A DNA stretch of 64,000 bases from Micrasema longulum (taxonomy: Eukaryota; Arthropoda; Insecta; Trichoptera; Brachycentridae). The notes under the pieces were generated by a model that was given only the letters and a program-made list of their open reading frames with translations, had not been told where the DNA came from and did no database searches. Location of the stretch: NCBI GenBank assembly GCA_022494885.1, contig JAGVSM010001273.1:20876-84875 (forward strand), read 5' to 3'. Every line of letters begins with the position of its first letter. The first letter of the stretch is position 1. Shown here piece after piece: positions 10,093-20,165 of the stretch. The position numbers were made by a program, and so were the translations under genes.

Positions 10093-10290
10093 GTTTTTTT
10101 TTTTATTATTATTAAAAAAGAAATATTTGCGTTCTTATGATTTACCCGAATATTTAATTTTGAGGGCCATTTTCAACGGGTTGTAAATAACTCACTATCA
10201 GAAAATGGAATCAAGTTGGGGTAGAGTGGGATTCGAACCACAGACCTTTGATCCGTGAGTCCCAGACACTAGCCACAGGACCACAACCCG
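10093..10290 (-). mobile_element. SINE2, near complete
   Basis: On the minus strand the head reads CGGGTTGTGGTCCTGTGGC, GTGTCTGGGACTCACG and GGTTCGAATCCCACTCTACC, a tRNA-like sequence with A and B boxes. The body contains AATAGTGAGTTATTTAC-like and GGCCCTCAAAATTAAAT, with an A-rich tail. Other copies are at 37.55, 52.1 and 59.1 kb. It is not a functional tRNA gene, because the body continues directly into the SINE sequence. Confidence 0.85.
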
Positions 10291-10424
10291 ATGATGTAAT
10301 AATTTTCATTTTTCTATTATGCTTCCATTTTCTATTATGTTGTATTCCGGCTCTTGGCATCATAGAGTTTGGGATACGTTTTTTTTTTCCTAATATATAT
10401 GTGTAGGGTCCATGGTCCATAGTC

Positions 10425-10885
10425 AGTGACACACACGTGTTAAATTAGTTCACCTGAAGTAGACTAATGACCGACGATGCAATGTCATCATTTTCCATCG
10501 AATCCAATACATTCGTGAAATGCAACTCTGAGTATTTCACATAAAATCAGAGGGCGTCGTTCTACAGTACATTCACATCGTCCCTACAATGAAGAAATGA
10601 ACTACGAAGGAATATGGTCTATAAAAAGACTACAGGACGCAGCCAACATCAGTCAGTTCAGTTCACGTCAGACCAGCTCGACGACATCACACAGTTCCAG
10701 CATGTAGTTCAAGGGCAGTCTCTTCAACCCATCATTGCCGCTACGCTCGCGCTACACAACCAAGTGCTGTATCTTATTCGCCATGTAATAAATACGCATT
10801 AAACAGCAACCTCGTGTCTTCTCTGTCAATCTCTAACTGGGGTAGGAACTCCAACCAAACCCTTAACTACCTATTCCTACATATG
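10425..10885 (+). mobile_element. Possible solo LTR
   Basis: A TATA box (TCTATAAAAAG near 10618) precedes an initiator-like region CAGTCAGTTCAGTTCACG. A polyadenylation signal follows (ATGTAATAAATACGC near 10785) with a downstream GT-rich CTCGTGTCTTCTC. Promoter, start and poly(A) signal in that order over about 250 bp is LTR-like. TG...CA boundaries cannot be fixed, I see no duplicated flank, and there is no second copy here. Confidence 0.35.
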
Positions 10886-10892
10886 TTTTTGT

Positions 10893-11490
10893 ATGAATAA
10901 ATCAATTTTTTTTAAAGAAAAACGTTTCCCCTCCTTACTTTATTTTATTAAACAGATCAGATTTAAGAGCTATAAAAATGCCCATGGCAAAACTCATTAT
11001 TTTGCGAAAAAACCCCGCGTAATCGGTCTATTAGTCACAAGAACATTGCCTTTTATGTATTATATAGATAAAAAAAATATTATTCGTATGTCTATCAACG
11101 GTATATTCTTTGCTTTTTCTAGATGAATATTTTCTCCAATACAATATGTTGGAATCAACCACCCACGTTTGACAAATTGTCGCCTCATGTTCGGGACAAT
11201 ATTATTTATTTCTGTGTATACATTTTTAATGCTCGATTTACTTCAAAGGGGGTAAATTTTCCGGCATTTTTTTTAAACCCCCCATTTGATAAACAAGGGA
11301 CTCGTAAAATTAACTTTTAAGGCAGTTCTGTCGTTTAGAAAAACATTATTTAGGTAAGAAAGGAGATATAGGAGCAATTTTCTAAAAAATTATTCCAATG
11401 ACAATAATTTTACAGACTCGTAAACACAAACAAACAAACCATCACGCCCTCCATCCGTAGGGGTAGGCAGACAGAATAGAACACCATATA
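10893..11490. other. No recognisable gene
   Basis: Two overlapping plus-strand frames of 77 and 65 codons (10893-11126, 11123-11320) are open but basic/hydrophobic and unlike any family I know. The second includes PPTFDKLSPHVRDN. They share a 4-base overlap, but no repeat or promoter supports them. Confidence 0.35.
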
Positions 11491-11494
11491 TTAC

Positions 11495-12155
11495 ATCTTA
11501 TTTATTTATTCATTTATTTCACACATTATATACATATACAATAAATATACATATAAGGGCGGGCATATTGCCTTAAGGCAATTTCTTCCTACCTACCCAA
11601 ACCGTTCAGTTTGAGAAAATTATAAATACATGGACATATTGAATCTTACAATTTTATACAAAAATTAAAAGCAAAGATTTACAAAAATAAATATATATTT
11701 TAAAAAATTAACACTATATTATGAAGAGAAGAAAGGGGATGGGAAGGAAAAAAGAAGAATAAAGGAACAATTTAAATATTTAGATAGTGACATTTTAATC
11801 TTAACTTAAATGTAAATAAAGAAGGGGCGTCTCTAACATTAGTGGATAGATTATTCCACAATCGAGCGGCTACTACTGTGAAAGAGGAGGCAAGAAAATT
11901 AGAGCGATGACAGGGTAATAAAAGGGTTCTCTCGTTACTAGAACGAAGAGATAGCCCGTGTTGTGAAAGAGGTTGGTTGAGCTCTCTCAGATAAACAGGC
12001 GAAGTGGGATTATTTCAAATATTGTGAAGAAGTGATAGAATGTGAATGTTTCTTCTGTGCCTGATACTGAGCTAGTGTAGTTGCGTGCGATACTCGGTTA
12101 TGTGGTCAAATTCGAGAAGATTAAAGATATAACGAATACAAATATTCTTATATAT
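11495..12155 (-). pseudogene. LINE G2: reverse transcriptase C-terminus with complete 3' UTR
   Basis: Reading down from 12155, the frame gives NICIRYIFNLLEFDHITEYR, then HRRNIHILSLLHNI, and ends with the usual FTVVAARLWNNLSTNVRDAP and SLFTFKLRLKCHYL. Two in-frame stops interrupt it. The UTR ends GCCTTAAGGC (11570-11579) and an A/T-rich tail to 11495. The upper end is cut where an unrelated LINE K fragment starts. Family CR1/Jockey-like. Confidence 0.8.
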
Positions 12156-12159
12156 TCGC

Positions 12160-12490
12160 ATCTTCGCATGCACGCACGCCGATTATTCCTACTCTTGACA
12201 TCTTCAAGGATTTGTTAGACTTGATCTTGATCCAAGTCTTCTTCATTTTCTGCATCCATCAATATTCGCATCGTAGATCATTTTAACCGTTTTTTCACTG
12301 TCCATTCGCTCTACACGTCCAAACCAACGCAGCCCCCCTTTCTTGATGCTGTCGATAATGCTTGTCTCAGTCTGGCATAGTTCACGGATCTCGAAACTTG
12401 TGCGCCAATCTACATCGTTTTACCACACATTTGTCTGAGAGACACTTCGACAGCATTCAACCAACTTTTAAAATTATTTTCCCAATTCCA
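12160..12490 (-). pseudogene. LINE K (RTE-like) C-terminal fragment
   Basis: The minus-strand frame reads FEIRELCQTETSIIDSI, KKGGLRWFGRVERM and DSEKTVKMIYDANIDG, then after two stops NRRACMRRC. This corresponds to the LINE K ORF at 7.7-8.0 kb. Its own 3' UTR is not adjacent. Confidence 0.75.
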
Positions 12491-12504
12491 TACATTAGGG
12501 TTAA

Positions 12505-12720
12505 ATATAGTTGGATAATTTATATAGCGCAATTTTTGTAAAAATCACCTCAAGGGTAATAATAAATAAACATCCCAACACGTCTTGTAGCTACAGAGCG
12601 CATGGATGGTTAGGATTCTCGTTTCTCGGTTCCGATTCAGATTAATTCAAATGTTAACAGATGGGAGCTTGATTACCGCGCGTCTTGCAGCTACAGAGCG
12701 CATCGACGGTAAAAAATACA
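12505..12720 (-). mobile_element. LINE K 3' UTR with two tandem 24-bp motifs
   Basis: Begins GGATAATTTATATAGCGC, the LINE K 3' terminus read in reverse, followed by AAAATCACCTCAAGGG. Two copies of ACGTCTTGTAGCTACAGAGC-type sequence lie at about 12580 and 12685, 100 bp apart. The ORF is absent. Confidence 0.75.
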
Positions 12721-13113
12721 GCCCATATTTACATTTTTTTGTCTCTGTCAACAAAAGAAAAATAATAATGTCACCAAAATTTTAATTTCTTTGATTGACC
12801 TTTTTATTTTTTTATTTTTTTCGAAAAAGCGGAAACATGCGGAAGGTTTTTTTACTATTCCAGTACAAGTAAGAACTCTATTTATCTCTGGTAAGGGTTT
12901 GGTTGCTCGGCACAGCCCATATTCACCAGTTTTTAAAAAAAAAAACAAAAAAAAAAACTGACTATTTTTCGGTTTTTTATTATCAAAATATATAATATCA
13001 CTTTACTATAAAAAAACTTAAAAATATATTTAAAGAAAATATGCACCTTTAACCTTTTTTCCATTAGAAAAAAAATGTGATACAACAAAAACTAAACGAA
13101 AAACAATATGTTA
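12721..13113. other. AT-rich spacer, nothing recognised
   Basis: Long A and T runs; no gene, tail or repeat signature. Confidence 0.5.
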
Positions 13114-13366
13114 CGTAAAGCTAGGGTTTCCTAGGACAGCGGTGCCCGTATCTTAACGGCCGTAGTGAACGGTGATGTGGTGGGAAGCCGTCGTAACGTC
13201 GTCTAGAGAGTGGTTTCATAGGGAAATGGTGTTAAATGGTGTTGATAACACCGTTTTCCTAGGAAACCACACTCTAGTCATCGTTACGACGGCTGTCTAT
13301 CGCATCACCGTTCACTACGGCCGTTAAAATACGGGCACCGCTGTCCTAGGAAACCCTAGCTTTACG
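13114..13366. mobile_element. 253-bp fold-back hairpin element
   Basis: CGTAAAGCTAGGGTTTCCTA at the left is matched in reverse complement by the right end. The pairing continues inward through GGACAGCGGTGCCCGTA, ACGGCCGTAGTGAACGGTGA, an ACGACG block and AGAGTGGTTTC...GAAACCACACTCT, to a loop of about 15 bp near 13230-13245. Almost the entire element is arm. This is the architecture of a fold-back MITE. The TIR starting TAGGG suggests a hAT-like origin, but the flanks give no clear target duplication because CGTAAAGC and GCTTTACG are themselves complementary. Confidence 0.85.
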
Positions 13367-13902
13367 CTCTGAATAAAACATAAAATCTGACGGCGCGTGC
13401 GATCGCCACAACGCTCGGGTTACAACTAACGTGGCATGCAGAGATGGCAAGAGAGGGGGTTGTAGGTGACGATTCCATGCCATGATTTTAGTTGACTTCC
13501 TGATCAAATGGTGATTTTTGTAATTAACGATTTTAATATTTTTTACTTTCGCCCGCTTTTCGCCTGGAAATACTCCTATGTGGCGTCGGTAAAAAGGACG
13601 ATCGACACATGGCATTATAACCCAGAAAAACTTTTTGTGTATCTGAGCGGCCGTGAAAATCTAAAAAGTTTAATTAGGAAAGTTTTAAGTAGAAATAAAA
13701 CACGATCTGAACAAAATTCAAAGAACTCCCTTTGAAATTAAATTGTTCCCTTGAGGCAGTTAGTTAAAAGCTTTTTTGAAGGGAAAACATTCAAAATAGC
13801 CAATTGTCTCAATTTTTTATTATAAAAATATCTAAAAAAGTTAAAAAACATGAATTTTCTCGAGAAAAGAAAAATTGACAAATGAACTTTTTTTTTTCAT
13901 AC
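13367..13902. other. No recognisable gene
   Basis: Overlapping open frames of 89 (minus, 13346-13615) and 75 codons (plus, 13508-13735) without family motifs; the minus one begins inside the hairpin element. Probably chance. Confidence 0.45.
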
Positions 13903-14166
13903 GTCGGCCTTGTAGTGCAGTGGTCAGCGCGTTTGTCTACCGTGCAAGTGGTCTCGCGTTCGATTCCCGACATGGTTGACATGAAATATTTATTTAAATA
14001 CGTGTTTTTACACTATAATATTTCATAGTACCTGGACTGGTACCTGAAGCGTAAGACTGATCATCGTACCATCACGTAACAAAAATGATCAAGATACGCT
14101 GCGATTGGTGTACCAATGCACCCTATGCACCATTAGGTGCGGAAAGGGAATGCTGATGATGATTTT
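13903..14166 (+). mobile_element. SINE1, full length
   Basis: The head has GGCCTTGTAGTGCAGTGGTC (A box) and GCGTTCGATTCCCGACATGG (B box). The body runs through TGAAATATTTATTTAAA, GGTACCTGAAGCGTAAGACT, GATCAAGATACGCTGCGAT and CACCATTAGGTGCGGAAAGG, and ends in a TGATGATGAT tail. This is the best reference copy of SINE1 in the window. RNA polymerase III would be expected to read it, but it encodes nothing. Confidence 0.9.
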
Positions 14167-14424
14167 TTTAAATGTGTGTCCTGGCGGATGAAGAATACAG
14201 TTTTTTTGCATCAATATATAAAAGGTAAATCAGCCACTCAAACGAGCGGCTAGACTGTTCATTAAATGCCACCATTCAACCGAATGGCTAGGCCTAGTCT
14301 TTGCTTATTTTAGTAATTTAATTATACGTCAGATTGCATTAATATCATAATTATATTTTAAAAATTTGAATTCGACGCACTTCAGTGTAAAACCGCATTT
14401 GAAAATAAATCTTTTAATCTGAAT

Positions 14425-14690
14425 TTGTTGCAACAGAGATGGAAAACATTTTTGAGATGGGTACTCTATGCCTAGACTTCCTTACTAGGAAGTCTAGGCA
14501 TTTACAGGGCTTATGACCTGTAATTCCCTGTTTTTTTGCACTTTTACTCACAACCAACATATGGAAGAGTTGAGGAAATGTAGATGTTTAAACAAAGGGC
14601 GAACGGTGAATGTAACACAGTGTGTAAAGTGGTCACTTAGACCAGCCATGACGTGTCATAAATATTTTCCCTCTCTGTTGCAAAGAAATT
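14425..14690. repeat. F repeat, inverted pair with internal deletions
   Basis: Opens in F- (GCAACAGAGATGGAAAACAT), has a small hairpin ATGCCTAGACTTCC/GGAAGTCTAGGCAT, then ACAGGGCTTATGACCTGT. It closes in F+ (ATGGAAGAGTTGAGGAAATG, TAACACAGTGTGTAAAGTGG, CCCTCTCTGTTGCAA). The arms are scrambled and shortened relative to the full unit. Confidence 0.8.
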
Positions 14691-14699
14691 CAATTTAAG

Positions 14700-15230
14700 A
14701 ATGATGTATGAACAAACGCAGAATGGTACACGCGTATAAAAGGGCCACTCAACGGCCAGTGTCGTGTGCGTAATCTTCGTCTCTGTTCGGATGTCTGAAG
14801 TGTGTTTTGAATCTAAATATCAGAGTGAAGTGGCGTAATTTGCCTCAGGGTATTATGGTCAAATGGGTCAATTGGGCAATATTGTAGACGCTGAGGGTCA
14901 TATGAACATCTTCCAGCGGTATTTATCGAATGTCCCGAATGCCTTTACCCTCTCGCGCCTGGGCTCCGATTACAAAGGGAAGTAAAAAATTCAACGTAGA
15001 AGTTCAGGGCAACGGGAAATTGGATATAAAAAGGTTTTTTTGCACGTGGGAAATTAGAGCATTTGATCGTACTGTGAAGTTTTTCGAAAATGGATGCAAA
15101 AATAAACAAAAACGGTTTTAATTAAAATGAACTACGTCAGATTCTTGCGAATTAACCAATTAATATGACATTTTCACAAGTCGGGAATAATTTTAAAAAC
15201 GTTATGTTAGTTTGGATTTTTACAATCCTA
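14700..15230. other. Unassigned, with a TATA-like site
   Basis: ACGCGTATAAAAGGGCC near 14733 resembles a core promoter. A 63-codon frame at 14930-15121 follows, without recognisable motif. It could be a relic of a larger element; nothing else here repeats. Confidence 0.3.
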
Positions 15231-15231
15231 A

Positions 15232-15480
15232 TGATATTTATTTATTTTACATAAACGGCATAAATTGCCTTTAACATATATTGAACGTAAATATGAAAAA
15301 AAAATACATCTATAAAACCATAACAAAAAATTATAAAATTGCATAACTATAACAATAGTAACAAGTAGGTAAATACACATAAGCAACCAAAAATATTAAC
15401 GAAATAAATACATAAATATGAAAAAACAAAAAAAGGAAAAATATTTTTAAATATAAAGAAAAGTTTAAGAATAATATATA
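15232..15480 (-). mobile_element. LINE 3' end with GGCATAAATTGCC hairpin
   Basis: TATTTATTTATTTTACATAA is followed by GGCATAAATTGCC at 15257-15269 and an AT-rich UTR. On the minus strand this is hairpin plus A/T tail. No ORF remains; another LINE inserted next to it at 15481. Confidence 0.55.
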
Positions 15481-15966
15481 TTTTTTTTTAAATTATTTAA
15501 CTTTTTGTACATAATGTTATTTGTACATTGGCGGGCTTATTGCCAAATGGCAATTTCTTCCAACTAACCAATAAAATAAAAGTTTCATTTTTATAATTAA
15601 AGTTACAGAACATATTCAATAGAAAAAAAAATGATTAAAAAGTTAAAAATATATAAAAATAGAAATAAACGTATTTGTTTATAAATTACCTTAAATCAAA
15701 ACTATTACTCAATGGGAAAAAGGGAAAAAGCGGAAAGAGGAAAAAGGAAAGGAGGAGAGATTAAGGAAGAGAAAGGAGATGTTTCTTCAGACGTGCTTTA
15801 AACAGAGATAATGTAGTAACATCTTTGATGGTGGATGGGAGATGATTCCACAGTCGAGCCGCATGGACACTATATGAGTTAGAGAAGAAAGAGGAATTGT
15901 GTATGGGTATTAAGAGAGTGCCTTGAGAATGAGAACGAAGAGGTAAACCATGAACTGATAAGCGTA
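15481..15966 (-). pseudogene. LINE C copy, C-terminus and 3' UTR
   Basis: The minus-strand frame gives SYSVHAARLWNHLPSTIKDV and SLFKARLKKHLLSLP then stop, as at 29.25 and 42.3 kb. The UTR contains GCCAAATGGC at 15542-15551 and ends in an A/T tail. It is 5'-truncated at 15966, directly against another LINE fragment. Confidence 0.85.
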
Positions 15967-15967
15967 A

Positions 15968-16245
15968 TATTGCTAGAGAAAAAAAGAAATCAGACTCGTT
16001 TTATAACTATCAAGTCCAGAACCAAATATATCAGCCTTGTCCTCATACTGATTGCCATATCTATGGAGCCGAGGGATAGGCGAGTGCATGTGATAGTTGG
16101 TTCTAGAACTTGCAGAACAAAAAGGGGATCTGTGGCGGGTATGTCGACCAGGTACACGGAAACACACCAACTCCAGCAAATCTGGACAGTCAATCAATGA
16201 ATTGATCACCTTAAAAAGTAATATAACCATAGAATCATAATGGTC
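15968..16245 (-). pseudogene. LINE D C-terminal ORF fragment
   Basis: An 85-codon minus-strand frame (15973-16230) reads VILLFKVINSLIDCPDLLEL, then FRVPGRHTRHRSPF and RTNYHMHSPIPRLHRYGNQY. The LLFKxxNSxID...RVPxRxTR...RTNY pattern marks the C-terminal tail of CR1/Jockey-like LINE proteins. No catalytic residues are included. Confidence 0.75.
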
Positions 16246-16365
16246 CTGAAACCGCGTACGCGTATCAAACTGAACCCGGCTAAACTATTCATAAATGAGT
16301 AGTTTTACGTTTTGGCTATTTTTTGATGATTTTCAAAATAAATAGATTATAAAAACAATAAGCGC

Positions 16366-17548
16366 TGTGCTCTTACAGCCAATCTGCTAAACAAAATACC
16401 CTTGAAAATAGACGCACTATATCTGAATTATGCTATTTATATAAATCATTATGCAAATAAAATAAAATAAATAAAATATTTGAAGCACTAACTTTGTGGT
16501 TATTCATAATAATAAAATAAATAAAAAAACTGTATTTTTAACCACTAATTTTTATTTTCCACAAGTTTCTTCGTCAAGGTTTACGTAACTAATGAATTGA
16601 TTCCTTTTTTTTATATCATGTTTACTAAATACTACACGTGGACCCAATAAATCAAGTCGTTTTTCCTTACACGGGTGGTAATTTGATATCATTATTTTCG
16701 TGGTTAGACAGGAGAGGACTAAAAAAAATATTGTTTATTTGATTTCTAAGTTGTCTAATTTTAATATTTTATTTTCAACGTGAAGTACTTTTAGTCCAGT
16801 GTCTTTATTGAAGTTATGATTATTTTCTATCTGATGATTTGCAAAATTATTATTATTTAAGCATCTTAAGTGTTCTTTTACTTTAATATTAAAGTTTCTT
16901 TTAGTTTTTCCAATGTAGATTGAATCGCAATCATCACAATTTAATTGGTATATCCCAGATTTATTTTATTTATGGACTTTGTCTTTGTGATCATTTAACA
17001 ATTATCCTATAGTTGTGTAGAAAGCCGGTTTAATGTAGGGAATTAGATAATTGTTTTGAAAAAATGTAATTTATAAAAAGAATCCGCCTCCAAAATTAAT
17101 CCTAATGTCCCCTTTCGCGTGACAAGAAATAAATATTTATTCCATCTGCCAGTCTGTAGCACTAACTATGCACAACACTTTTTCTTCTATCGTTCTTGCT
17201 CTAACTATAATGATTTTTTTTCATCTATTGATATATTTTACATGCCCCTTTATTTATTTAAAAATAAATTAAGACTTATTATTTCTGGCTGCGATACGAT
17301 CCCACTTACTATTGAATGATGCACATTCCTGAACACTTACTCCCACACTAATACACATAAACACACATCTACACTTACTCTCAAAGAAATACACATAAAC
17401 ACATTATTTTGTTGTAACACAATTAAATAATATGAATGATTTTTATTTAGAAACTTTGCTGGTCTGTCTTTAAACTGTATTTTTTTTTTAATGATAATTT
17501 ATCATTGTCGAATGTTTTTTTTTAAAAATAAATAAATAAATAACTTAA
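16366..17548 (+). pseudogene. LINE H copy 1, split by a Penelope-like element
   Basis: The left piece (16366-16440) reads NTLENRRTISELCYLYKSLC. The right piece (17099-17548) continues the same ORF: INPNVPFRVTRNKYLFHLPV, then CSTNYAQHFFFYRSCSNYND and IDIFYMPLYLFKNKL. The 3' UTR ends AAAATAAATAAATAAAT. Copy 3 at 58968-59705 shows the two parts joined across this position. The intervening 16450-17097 is on the other strand and belongs to a Penelope-like element. Confidence 0.8.
16450..17097 (-). pseudogene. Penelope-like element copy 1 (RT end plus GIY-YIG endonuclease)
   Basis: Minus-strand frames read WRRILFINYIFSKQLSNSL, KPAFYTT, then SGIYQLNCDDCDSIYIGKTK and RNFNIKVKEHLRCLNNNN. GIYQL...YIGKT...EH is the GIY-YIG nuclease core, which in animals is linked to Penelope-like reverse transcriptases. 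Several stops make it inactive. The 3' region includes AACCTTGACGAAGAA and ATTAGTGGTTAAAAA, and ends near TGAATAACCACAAAGTTA, shared with the copy at 57.8-58.14 kb. Confidence 0.85.
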
Positions 17549-17633
17549 GCATGTTCATAATTGTTCATTGTGATCGCTCAAATGCTTTTCATGTTTTAAG
17601 GCACGTCGATAGTTATTTGTGATTGGGCACAGG
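17546..17633 (+). repeat. T-family right end, uninterrupted
   Basis: AACTTAAGCATGTTCAT, TTGTTCATTGTGATCGCTCA, then CACGTCGATAGTTATTTGTG and ATTGGGCAC. Here the inner part and the terminal repeat are contiguous, which shows that the separated pieces at 3.15/4.2 kb and 39.83/41.47 kb belong together. Confidence 0.7.
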
Positions 17634-17740
17634 CGTTGCCTCGTGGGTGAAATAATTCAGCTTTATGAATCTCGCCAGCATTTGTTTCAAGGCAAGCAAG
17701 GCAAAGCAAGGTTTCAGCTCTTTTATTTACAAAATTATTT
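17634..17740 (+). repeat. F repeat, middle part
   Basis: CAGGCGTTGCCTCG, GTGAAATAATTCAGC, an internal GGCAAGCAAGGCAAAGCAAG expansion, and GGTTTCAGCTCTTTT are the central F+ segment. Confidence 0.7.
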
Positions 17741-18254
17741 TAACAAGTTTTTGATGTTATTAATATTCAATTTCAAACATAGTCAAAGGATGTTTCGTGA
17801 GAGCGGGTCAAGGGAAAAGCCGCGGTTAAAGGATATTCACTTAGAAGGAAAATAGCCCCATATTGAATAATGGACGAGTCTCTTACGGAAGGGTTTATTG
17901 TTGTTTGCCTGGGAGATTTTCAGATTCTTTTGTGAAAAAATGGCGTATATTTTTATACAAAAAATCCTTTTTTTTTTTGCTTATTTTTTCTTGTACAAAA
18001 TAATATCATTATTCTATTTATTAAACTTTTTTGATTTTTTCATATAAACGTTCATATTACAAAAAAAAAAATAACGTATCCCTAACTTTATGAGGCCAAG
18101 AGCCTAAGTTTGCATACAAAATAATACAAATTAGAAGCATTAATATTATTTATTTATTCATTTTTTTCCATTATAAACAAAAAATATAAAAAAATAATGT
18201 GACCTCACTGGGGTTACCCGTGCCGAGGACACTTAAAAATATACTTTGAGATGA
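17741..18254. other. AT-rich, nothing recognised
   Basis: Long A and T runs. A possible minus-strand LINE tail around 18150-18235 contains GGGGTTACCC after an AT-rich tail, but no coding sequence supports it. Confidence 0.4.
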
Positions 18255-18535
18255 ATAACATTTTAGAGAAGGTAATATAGAAGTCTAGGCATATACAGGG
18301 CTTATGACCTGTCAATGGCTGGTTTAAGTGGCCACTTTACACACTGTGTAACATTCACCTTTCTGCCCATATTTTAACATTTGTATTCCTTCAATTATTT
18401 TATCTGGGGTTAATGTTACACAGTTTTTAAAGTGGCCATTTAAACCAGCCAATGACAGGTCATAAGCCCTGTAGATCCCTTTAATTATATATTACCTTCC
18501 CTAAAATGTTCTTCATCTCTGTTGTAATATCCTTA
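18255..18535. repeat. F repeat, compact head-to-head pair
   Basis: The left arm (F-) includes CAGGGCTTATGACCTGTC and AAGTGGCCACTTTACACACT. The right arm (F+) includes AATGTTACACAG, CCAGCCAATGACAGG and CATAAGCCCTGTAG. The central F sequence is deleted, giving a hairpin with about 130-bp arms and a loop of about 10-20 bp around 18400. Confidence 0.85.
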
Positions 18536-18732
18536 TTAAGAATATATAAAAATAGCTCAAAAAAGGCAAAAAAAATAACGTGAGTCGTTCTTTACGAAAA
18601 AACTTTTGATGAACCAGCTTATAGCAGGCAAGTCAACGTTCGGGAATATTAATAGTTTTTAATTTATTTTTTTTTCTATTTTTCTATTTTTTTATATTTA
18701 TTATTTTTCTATTTATTATTTATGGAATACCG

Positions 18733-18880
18733 GCGCTCCCCAAACACTAGATTCGGATATCGTGCTTTTGCCGTTGCCGGCCCCTCTGCCTCTGGACCGA
18801 TTGCCTTCAGACTTACGAATAATCGACAGTCCCGGTCAGTTCAGATCCCAACTAAAATCTTACTTCTTTAAATAATCATA
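18733..18880 (+). pseudogene. LINE 3' ORF end (different family)
   Basis: Broken frames give FGYRAFAVAGPS, then LPSDLRIIDSPGQFRSQLKS. This is the equivalent of the LWNxLPxxxR...FxxxLK C-terminal motif of L2/CR1-type LINEs, but the GC-richer codon use differs from the other families here. Only the last ~45 residues are present. Confidence 0.65.
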
Positions 18881-19440
18881 CCCTCAATTTTATATCAGAA
18901 AATATAATATTTATTTTATTTTATGTATTTTATTTTATTTTATTAAGAAAACATACAGTCATACAAAATAAGTACTAAAAACGACAATTTTTTAACATAA
19001 AAAAACCTATTAAGTTTTCATAAATTAAAAAGATATAAACATTAAATGTGACAAAAAATAAATAAATAAGAATTTTAAGTGAGAAAAGAATAATTGTTGA
19101 CATTTGCGTTTTCCATGGAGGTAATAAATTAAAATAAATAAAAATACCAAATGTACACTCCGAGCCATCCACGCACACACACGAATGCACATATAAAACA
19201 TACACAAACATGTACATTACACGCGGCACATATACATAGCAAAAACCACTCAAGATGCACATTCAGCAACTATCCCAGATAATCGACCCCATGAAGAAAT
19301 TTTCTGTACAAATGCAACATCCAGTTAAAAATGTCTACATTAATACTGAGTTCATTATAATTTCTACAGGTACGTCTAATGAATGAATTCGAGGTATATT
19401 CGAGGTATAAATGTCACTTTGGCTCAGTTAAAATTTAAGT
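18881..19440. other. AT-rich, nothing recognised
   Basis: (TTTTATTTTA) runs at 18910-18945 may be the tail of the LINE end just upstream. An AC-rich stretch lies at 19165-19240. Minus-strand open frames (up to 95 codons) are low-complexity hydrophobic and look like chance. Confidence 0.4.
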
Positions 19441-19500
19441 ATCCAATTTTAAAGCGCCCTTGAGGTAATATTTTACAAAAATAGCGCTATATAAATCAGC
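19441..19500 (+). mobile_element. LINE K 3' terminus
   Basis: AAGCGCCCTTGAGGTAATAT and ATAGCGCTATATAAATCA match the last ~50 bp of the RTE-like LINE K UTR. Confidence 0.65.
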
Positions 19501-20165
19501 TTACTATTATTACACACTGTGTAACACTTACCAATTTAATTTTTTTAATTTCTATACTTCATACCTTTTTTTTTAATTATTTTTTTTATTTAAATCTTTT
19601 TGTGTTTTTACAATAAACATAATAATAAAACAGAGTATTAAAAATACAACGCATAATTACATACCGATGAAATACATATTCATAGAAAAATAGTTAACAA
19701 AAAAATCCCACAATGGCGTGGCCTGTTCGTGGGTATACAAGAAAATGTTAATGAATTTTTCATCTATAATAAATAATAGACAGTTATAATATTTTTGTAT
19801 AACATAAGAAAAAAAAAAAATCTGTAAAAGACAATATGGTAATTTTTTTATAGTAATAAAAAAAGGATATAAAAAATATTTTTAAAAAACACAAAAATAT
19901 TCCTTATTATTAAAGGGCAACAAAATAAATCATAGAAAAAAAGAGTTCATATCTTTAGTTTGAATCCAGGATAGTGCATATTTTTTAAAAGAAACCTTCT
20001 CTTAAATGTTCTTCATCTCTGTTGTAATATGTTAATATTATCAGCTTCCCATGGAGTGAAATCCAGTTCTTGTTTACTTTTGTAAACAAGAACTGGATCC
20101 GATTTTTTATTCGGACAAACTTAAAATAATGTTGATAAATCTACCGGTTCATGAAGAAGTATGGA
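19501..20165. repeat. F repeat split by a LINE tail
   Basis: 19501-19562 has CACACTGTGTAACACTTACC in F-. 19565-19985 is an AT-rich insert starting with a T-run, probably a LINE 3' UTR in minus orientation. 19986-20165 resumes in F+ with CTTCTCTTAAATGTTCTTCA, CTGTTGTAATATGTTAA and TTGATAAATCTACCGG. Inside the last part is a perfect hairpin with 17-bp arms (20061-20077, 20082-20098) built from ATCCAGTTCTTGTTTAC. Confidence 0.7.

Noticed and set aside
10210..10290. tRNA gene
   Set aside because: A and B boxes are present, but the sequence continues into the SINE2 body and recurs with the same body at three other places. The same argument excludes tRNA genes at 8.4, 13.9, 30.2, 37.6, 45.1, 51.4, 52.1, 58.7 and 59.1 kb.
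10211..10432. 73-codon minus-strand ORF
   Set aside because: It is the antisense-like translation of the SINE2 head and flank; no independent coding signal.
13114..13366. Rho-independent terminator or riboswitch
   Set aside because: Far too long, and the context is eukaryotic repeat DNA.
17619..17855. 78-codon ORF
   Set aside because: Mostly translated F-repeat sequence with an AAGGCAAGC expansion; not conserved in other F copies.
18975..19262. 95-codon minus-strand ORF with Cys/Val-rich start
   Set aside because: Generated by an AC-rich stretch and AT-rich DNA; low complexity, no domain.
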